DNA of 42,043 nt from an uncultured Rubrobacteraceae bacterium (GTDB taxonomy: Bacteria > Actinomycetota > Rubrobacteria > Rubrobacterales > Rubrobacteraceae), in contig CADCVE010000033.1 in the NCBI GenBank assembly GCA_902806065.1, positions 1 through 42,043 of the forward strand, read 5' to 3'. The notes beneath the pieces are model-generated. The model did not search any database and was not told the DNA's origin. It worked only from the letters and a program-made list of their open reading frames with translations. A program made the position numbers and the translations under genes. This document shows, piece after piece, positions 40,425 to 42,043 of this stretch (its first letter is position 1; each line of letters starts with the position of its first letter).

Positions 40425-41921
40425 CGGTAGTTTGTTGCTAGCGGGCATAGAGGTAGAGCCCCCGCCCCGAGAACACCCGCTCAAACAGCGCTCTTAGCTC
40501 CTTCGGCGGGGGCTTGCCGGAGAACGCCCTCCAGTAGCGCCACAGCATCACCCACGGCTCCAGCCACCCCCTTACCGCCCTCAAGGCCTCCGGCCAGGAC
40601 ACCGAGGGTCTCCTGCCTGCTCCCCCCCGCTGAGACGGCGCGTAGGTCGTCCTCCGGTCGCTCGGCCGACTCGGCGTCGTCGGTCGGCAAGCGGCCAAAC
40701 GCCCACCAGCAGAACGAGAACGCGCAGCACGCGAGCTGCCAGTGGCGGCGGATCGCGTGGTCGCTCCTGACCTGGTAGCCGCTCCAACCCAAAGCGTGCT
40801 TGACCTGCTTGTAGCTCTGCTCCACCCACATCCTCAACCCGTAGAGTCTCGCCACCTCCGACACGCTCGCCGGGGCTAAATTGCTCTCGGCTTCTCCACC
40901 GGAACCGGGTGCGGGCAGGTTAGTGGTCAGGTACCAGGTGCCAAGATCCGGTAGCCCTTCGGGGTCGGTGGTGACCACGAGCGCCCTTTTCGCCCGTTCC
41001 GTGCCATAGGGTCCGGCCTCCACCTCCAGCGCCCACCACTCCTCCCGATGCCCGTCGCGGAAGGCGCGCACCACCTTCGCCCACTCCCCCGGCTCCTCGG
41101 CGTCCTTCCATCCGGCCGCCAGCGCGGCCTCCCACAGGGCGCCGATCGTGCCCTCCATGTGCCACCAGCAATGCGACTTCTTGAGCGAAAGCACGTAGCC
41201 GACGCCCAATTCTCCCAGGGAACGCTTGAACCCGCGGTCCTCGCCGTAGAAGGAGTCCGCCACCACCGCCCTGAAGGGGACGCCCATCTCGACCGAACGC
41301 TCCACCAACTGTCGCGCTATGTACAGCTTGGTGCGGAACCTCCGGTCGCTCTTGCCGGCCTCGAAGTGGTGCGCCGGTGTGTAGGGCTCGACCTCCAGGG
41401 GGTAGTATGCCCCCTCGTCGGCCCACAAGGAGCTCACCGACACGACGCCGTTGTCGGTCTTGCCGATATTGGCCAACCACTGTCTGCCGACGTGGGCGGT
41501 CCTCTTGCCCCACTTGCGGTCCCCGTGCTCGTCCACGACCAGGACGCCCTTCCCGTTCGCGGCGGTGGCAGGGTCTTCGAGCAAGAGCTCCAGCCGGCGC
41601 TCGTTGACCTCCTTCGGGTCCCACCCGGACTCGGAGAGGAACCATTGCAGGCTCTGCGCTTCCCTGCGCTGCGCTCCGGCCACGGGTTCAGTGTTGGCGA
41701 GGGCGGTCAGGGTCTTGTTGCGCTCGGCTGGGAGCAGGAGACCTTCGAGGTAGCGACGGAAGCCCTCGCGCTGGGCGCGAGCGCCGAAGAGGCCGTCGAA
41801 GCTGGCAGCGTACTCTTCCAAAGGGCCGGGAGAGGGCTCCACGGGCAGTCGTTTGGTCATGGCGGCACCTCCTTATGCCACCATTGGAGCACAACGCTTT
41901 TCCTACTTCAACAAACTACCG
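40425..41921 (-). mobile_element. IS701-like insertion sequence with perfect terminal repeats
   Basis: 1497 bp bounded by the perfect 13-bp inverted repeats CGGTAGTTTGTTG (40425-40437) and CAACAAACTACCG (41909-41921). A direct CTAG (40421-40424 and 41922-41925) flanks it, matching the 4-bp YTAR target duplication known for the IS701 family. The symmetry continues 3 bp further out on both sides because the flanks are the ends of two IS630 elements. Confidence 0.75.
40438..41860 (-). CDS. IS701-family transposase with a C-terminal frameshift
   Basis: DDE transposase. VVDEHGDRKWGKRTAHVGRQ holds the first Asp, VVADSFYGE the second, and WVEQSYKQVKHALGW the Glu. The start is ATG at 41860 with AGGAGG upstream. 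The catalytic frame runs on to 40481 with an unnatural tail. The typical family C-terminus (SWPEALRAVRGWLEPW to LYLYAR) lies in the next frame, ending at TAG 40438-40440 next to the terminal repeat. The switch falls at a run of seven G (40622-40628 as C on the plus strand). One inserted G, a sequencing error, or frameshifting would explain it. All catalytic residues precede the lesion. Confidence 0.8.
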
Positions 41922-41924
41922 CTA

Positions 41925-42043
41925 GAGCAGCTTGCACAATAGATGATGGACGTGCGAAGCTGCACGGATGAACGCCTATTCGCTCGATTTGAGGCTAAAA
42001 GTGCTCGACGCCGTCAACCGCGGCATCCCCAGGAAGGAGGTGG
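41925..42043 (+). mobile_element. Second IS630-family element, left part (cut by window end)
   Basis: Begins at GAGC after CTA, with TTGCA and AGATGAT at the same places as in the right end of the first IS630, but in inverted orientation. The transposase ATG is about 44 bp inside, as in the first copy. Confidence 0.65.
41968..42043 (+). CDS. IS630-family transposase, N-terminal fragment (continues past window)
   Basis: 25 codons, MNAYSLDLRLKVLDAVNRGI and on, match the start of the first IS630 transposase (MNAYSEDLRKKILEALRRG). The frame is open at the window edge. The element is a related but non-identical copy. Confidence 0.8.
   Translation, partial: MNAYSLDLRLKVLDAVNRGIPRKEV

Noticed and set aside
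1-42043. CRISPR arrays, tRNA or rRNA genes
   Set aside because: No regularly spaced repeats and no cloverleaf or rRNA-like segments were noticed on either strand.

Overview
The window is high-GC DNA (around 62-63% by eye) with strong Shine-Dalgarno sequences, many GTG and TTG starts and densely packed same-strand genes. This suits a deep-branching actinobacterium. Rubrobacter or a relative is my best guess, from overall protein character only (inference, moderate confidence). No rRNA, tRNA or CRISPR array was seen.

Layout. (1) 1-466: a decayed IS630 transposase. (2) 467-29259: an almost unbroken block of about 25 minus-strand genes for carbohydrate metabolism. (3) 29260-29517: a divergent control region, then a SorC-family sugar-responsive regulator. 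(4) 29518-39437: a plus-strand arm with three more FGGY kinases or kinase remnants, two MDR polyol dehydrogenases, two aldolases, one unfamiliar membrane protein, and a truncated iron-type dehydrogenase. (5) 39423-42043: a nest of insertion sequences (an IS630, an IS701-like element, and a second IS630 cut by the window end).

How the genes fit together. The minus block holds a full non-oxidative pentose phosphate set (rpe, rpiA, rpiB-like, tkt, tal, pgi), a class I DhnA-type aldolase, a class II FBP aldolase, a PfkB sugar-phosphate kinase, and three FGGY kinases. It also has three glycerol-phosphate dehydrogenases (GlpD, GpsA-like, AraM-like), an AraL-like phosphatase, and an alpha-glucoside phosphorolysis route (GH65, beta-phosphoglucomutase, Pgi) with OtsB and a PPK2. 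The plus arm looks like polyol oxidation (MDR), ketose phosphorylation (FGGY) and retro-aldol cleavage (FucA-type and GatY/KbaY-type aldolases). The whole cluster has five intact FGGY kinases and one remnant, and a single recognisable regulator. It has no ABC, PTS or MFS transporter. The only membrane protein is the uncharacterised one at 35350-36303, which has its own promoter and a structured leader.

Most unusual signals: an H-type pseudoknot-shaped leader in front of the class II aldolase (10834-10892); a duplicated kinase-MDR module in which each copy lost a different gene; the novel membrane protein with an internal repeat; and an IS701-like element sitting exactly at the CTAG shared by two head-to-head IS630 elements.
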